Assembly: GCA_903927615.1 (NCBI GenBank)
Contig: CAIYNU010000089.1
Location: 1 to 64,000 of the forward strand
DNA: 64,000 bases
Direction of reading: 5' to 3'
Source: an uncultured Rhodospirillales bacterium
GTDB taxonomy: Bacteria > Pseudomonadota > Alphaproteobacteria > Azospirillales > Azospirillaceae
A program made the position numbers and the translations under genes. This document shows positions 61,645-64,000 of the stretch, piece after piece. Each line of letters begins with the position of its first letter. Position 1 is the stretch's first letter. Under the pieces are notes generated by a model. It was not told where the DNA came from. It worked only from the letters and a program-made list of their open reading frames with translations, and searched no databases.

Positions 61645-63261
61645 ATGACGACAGTGTCCCCTGGGCGACGCCCGGTGGTTTTATGTGTCCTTGACGGTTG
61701 GGGCTACCGCGAGGATACGGCCGACAATGCCATCGCGCTTGGCCATACGCCCGTGTGGGATCGGCTGTGGGCCGCCGGCCCTAAAGCACTCCTCGAAGCC
61801 AGCGAAGTGAATGTCGGCCTGCCAAAAGGACAAATGGGCAACTCCGAGGTTGGGCACATGAATCTGGGCGCCGGTCGGGTGGTGTACCAGGACTTGCCGA
61901 TCATCGATCAGGCGGTGGCCAGCGGCGAACTCGGTGCCAACCCGGTCTTGGGGCAAGTCATCGCCCGGCTACGGGGCAGCGGCGGCCGATGTCACCTGAT
62001 GGGTCTGCTGTCCCCCGGCGGCGTCCATTCCCACCAGGATCATCTGGTCGCCTTGGCCGCCGCCCTGGCCGCAGCCGACGTGCCGGTGGTGATCCATGCC
62101 TTCACCGACGGCCGCGACGTGCCGCCCCAAAGCGCCCGCGAGCAACTGGCAACATTCCTGGCAGACTGCGCCGACCTGCCCGGCGTCAGGATCGGAACGG
62201 TGATCGGCCGCTATTACGCCATGGACCGGGACAACCGGTGGGAACGGGTGGCGCGCGCCTATGCCGCGCTGATGGACGGCGCGGGCGAGCGTCGGGCGGA
62301 CGACCCGGTGGCCGCGATCGAGCAGAGTTATGCCGAGACCATCACCGACGAGTTTGTGCTGCCCACCGTCATCAATGGCTATTCGGGCATGGCGGATGGC
62401 GACGGGCTGATCATGGCCAACTTCCGAACCGACCGCGCCCGCGAGTTGCTCACGGCGTTGTTGGACCCGGACTTTACCGGCTTTCCGCGGCCCCGGCGCG
62501 CCGCTTTGGCCGCCGCCGCCGGAATGGTCGAGTATTCAGCCGACCTCAACCGCTTTCTGGATACGCTTTTTGCACCGAAACAGCTAAACCGAGTTCTGGG
62601 CCAAGTCGTATCCGATGCCGGATTGACCCAATTACGCATCGCCGAAACCGAAAAGTATCCGCACGTCACCTTCTTTTTTAATGGCGGCGAAGAGCGGCAG
62701 TATCCGGGCGAAGAGCGCATCCTGGTCCCATCCCCCAAAGTCGCAACCTACGATCTCAAGCCCGAGATGGCGGCGGAGGAAGTCACCGACCGGTTGGTGG
62801 CAGCCCTGGACAGCGCCGCCTTCGATCTGGTGGTGGTCAATTACGCCAATCCCGACATGGTCGGTCATACCGGCGACCTTTCGGCGGCGATCAAGGCGGT
62901 CGAAGCGGTGGACCGCAGCCTCGGCCGGTTAGAGGCCGCGGTCCGGGCTCGGGGTGGCGTACTGCTGGTCACAGCGGATCATGGCAATTGCGAAGTGATG
63001 CGGGATTCCGGGACCGGTGGCCCGCACACGGCCCATACGTTGGAGCGGGTGCCGGTCATCCTGGTCAACGGCCCCCCGGATGTTACACTGGCCAATGGCC
63101 GACTGGCCGACGTGGCCCCGACGCTGCTGGACCTGCTGGGCCTGCCCCAGCCAGTGGAGATGACCGGGCAACCACTGATCGTCCCGCCCGCGACACCGGC
63201 GCGGGCGACGGGTTGGCCGGAAGCCGAGCCGAGATCCGAACGTCATGGACCGGGAAAATGA
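61645..63261 (+). CDS. gpmI: 2,3-bisphosphoglycerate-independent phosphoglycerate mutase
   Basis: A 538-residue two-metal enzyme of glycolysis. LCVLDGWGYREDTADNAI, KGQMGNSEVGHMNLGAGRVVYQDL (catalytic Ser), LMGLLSPGGVHSHQDHL, FTDGRDVPPQSA, VVVNYANPDMVGHTGDL and VTADHGNCEVM are canonical. The C-terminus extends about 25 residues past the usual end. envC follows after 15 bases, a common alphaproteobacterial order. Confidence 0.97.
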   Translation: MTTVSPGRRPVVLCVLDGWGYREDTADNAIALGHTPVWDRLWAAGPKALLEASEVNVGLPKGQMGNSEVGHMNLGAGRVVYQDLPIIDQAVASGELGANPVLGQVIARLRGSGGRCHLMGLLSPGGVHSHQDHLVALAAALAAADVPVVIHAFTDGRDVPPQSAREQLATFLADCADLPGVRIGTVIGRYYAMDRDNRWERVARAYAALMDGAGERRADDPVAAIEQSYAETITDEFVLPTVINGYSGMADGDGLIMANFRTDRARELLTALLDPDFTGFPRPRRAALAAAAGMVEYSADLNRFLDTLFAPKQLNRVLGQVVSDAGLTQLRIAETEKYPHVTFFFNGGEERQYPGEERILVPSPKVATYDLKPEMAAEEVTDRLVAALDSAAFDLVVVNYANPDMVGHTGDLSAAIKAVEAVDRSLGRLEAAVRARGGVLLVTADHGNCEVMRDSGTGGPHTAHTLERVPVILVNGPPDVTLANGRLADVAPTLLDLLGLPQPVEMTGQPLIVPPATPARATGWPEAEPRSERHGPGK

Positions 63262-63276
63262 TGGGCCGGAACAATC

Positions 63277-64000
63277 ATGAGCATGCCTCGGCAGACGGTA
63301 ATGATGGCGGTGGGAGGGCTGCTGCTGGCGGTGGCCGGTAACGCCGCCGCCGACCCGACCGCGGCATCCGACCAGACCCTGAAACGACTCGAGCAGGACC
63401 TGTCCACCGGCCGCGACCGTCAGAACCGGTTGGACCACCAGTCGGCGACCCTCAAGGCCAATCTGGAGGCTTTGCGCGCCCGCCTGATCGATGCGTCCGA
63501 CGCGGCATCGCGCCAACAGGCGACGTTAAACCAACTGGAGGCCACCCTGGCCGGCCTCGAAACCGAGGAACGGGAACAGACCAACGCCATCGCCACCCAC
63601 CGGCGGGATATCGCCAAATTGGTCGGTGCCCTTTATCGCCTCAGCCTGACGCCGCCCGAAGCCCTGATCGTCCGGCCCGAAGCGCCGACCGACGCCGTCC
63701 GCGCCGCGCTGTTGCTGCGCCACGCCCTGCCCGCCCTGCACAGCCGCACCGAGGCGTTGGCACACTCGCTTGATCGGCTTCAGGACCTGCGCCGCCGCTT
63801 GAAGGCCCGACACGACGAAGCCGCAGCGACCCGAAGCGCCCTGGCGACGCGGTTGGCCGAAGTCGGCAAAATGGTGACGGAACGAGAGGCCCTGGCGCGG
63901 GAAACCGAGGCCGAGCGCCAGCAAAACACCCAGAAAATGGCCGCCCTGGCGGCACAAGCCACCGACCTGCGCCAGTTGTTGGAGCAAATCGAGGCCGACC
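63277..64000 (+). CDS. envC: EnvC-type murein hydrolase activator, 3' end outside window
   Basis: The gene runs off the window. The visible 241 residues have a signal peptide ending GNAAADP, then long coiled-coil segments rich in Ala, Leu, Arg and Glu (LKRLEQDLSTGRDRQNRLDHQ, then TLKANLEALRARL). This is the coiled coil that precedes the degenerate LytM domain in EnvC proteins, which activate amidases at division. The LytM part would lie beyond 64000. The position after gpmI supports the call. Confidence 0.82.
   Translation, partial: MSMPRQTVMMAVGGLLLAVAGNAAADPTAASDQTLKRLEQDLSTGRDRQNRLDHQSATLKANLEALRARLIDASDAASRQQATLNQLEATLAGLETEEREQTNAIATHRRDIAKLVGALYRLSLTPPEALIVRPEAPTDAVRAALLLRHALPALHSRTEALAHSLDRLQDLRRRLKARHDEAAATRSALATRLAEVGKMVTEREALARETEAERQQNTQKMAALAAQATDLRQLLEQIEAD

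Overview
The window reads as a piece of chromosome from a GC-rich alphaproteobacterium, most likely of the Rhodospirillales type. This rests on gene order and gene content (rpsF-rpsR-DUF2232-rplI, metG-tatD-MBL hydrolase, tmk/holB, dnaB-alr, proA-nadD-rsfS-rlmH-gpmI-envC, ccmH-ccmI, an Mla-type transporter); I could not compare it with any database. About 60 protein genes can be supported. I see no rRNA, tRNA, CRISPR array, intact insertion sequence or prophage.

Region 1 (1-18 kb) is accessory and mostly concerned with the envelope and polysaccharide. It holds a FUSC-family membrane protein, a frameshifted GGDEF remnant beside a short direct repeat, a Blc-type lipocalin, a two-domain protein that looks like a polysaccharide-lyase toroid, a bacteriohemerythrin, a DUF707 protein, UDP-galactopyranose mutase and a methyltransferase. 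These are followed by a histidine kinase, a protein made of 47-residue tandem repeats, and a minus-strand cluster (OpgC-like acyltransferase, two SGNH hydrolases, an FGE/SUMF1-domain protein) next to a large polytopic membrane protein. The cluster looks like glycan acyl-modification machinery.

Region 2 (18-32 kb) starts with a pentapeptide-repeat protein. It continues as a tightly packed minus-strand housekeeping run: MBL hydrolase, tatD, metG, holB, tmk, a D,D-carboxypeptidase, rlpA, a 3'-5' exonuclease, hemD and hemC, with several 4-base ATGA overlaps. A GH13 alpha-glucosidase closes the region.

Region 3 (32-45 kb) holds rpsF-rpsR-DUF2232-rplI behind a recognisable promoter, three small exported glycine-rich paralogues, a strong terminator, and dnaB and alr. 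An mlaE-type permease follows, then the most unusual gene of the window: one open reading frame joining a Hanks-type protein kinase to an MlaF-type ABC ATPase. A 24-codon ORF lies between mlaE and the fusion and meets both by ATGA junctions. A cluster of REP-like hairpins separates this operon from the convergent ahcY, which has a palindromic candidate operator upstream.

Region 4 (45-64 kb) contains a cyclic-nucleotide-binding protein without a DNA-binding domain, an ABC-2 permease, a second pentapeptide protein, thrS and infC (IF-3, apparently starting at AUA), and an SPFH protein with crcB. Then come ccmH-ccmI with a membrane-anchored HNH protein, a UspA protein, a PagL-like lipid A deacylase, a glutathione transferase, and proA-nadD-rsfS-rlmH-gpmI. 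The last gene is an envC-type murein hydrolase activator that runs off the end.
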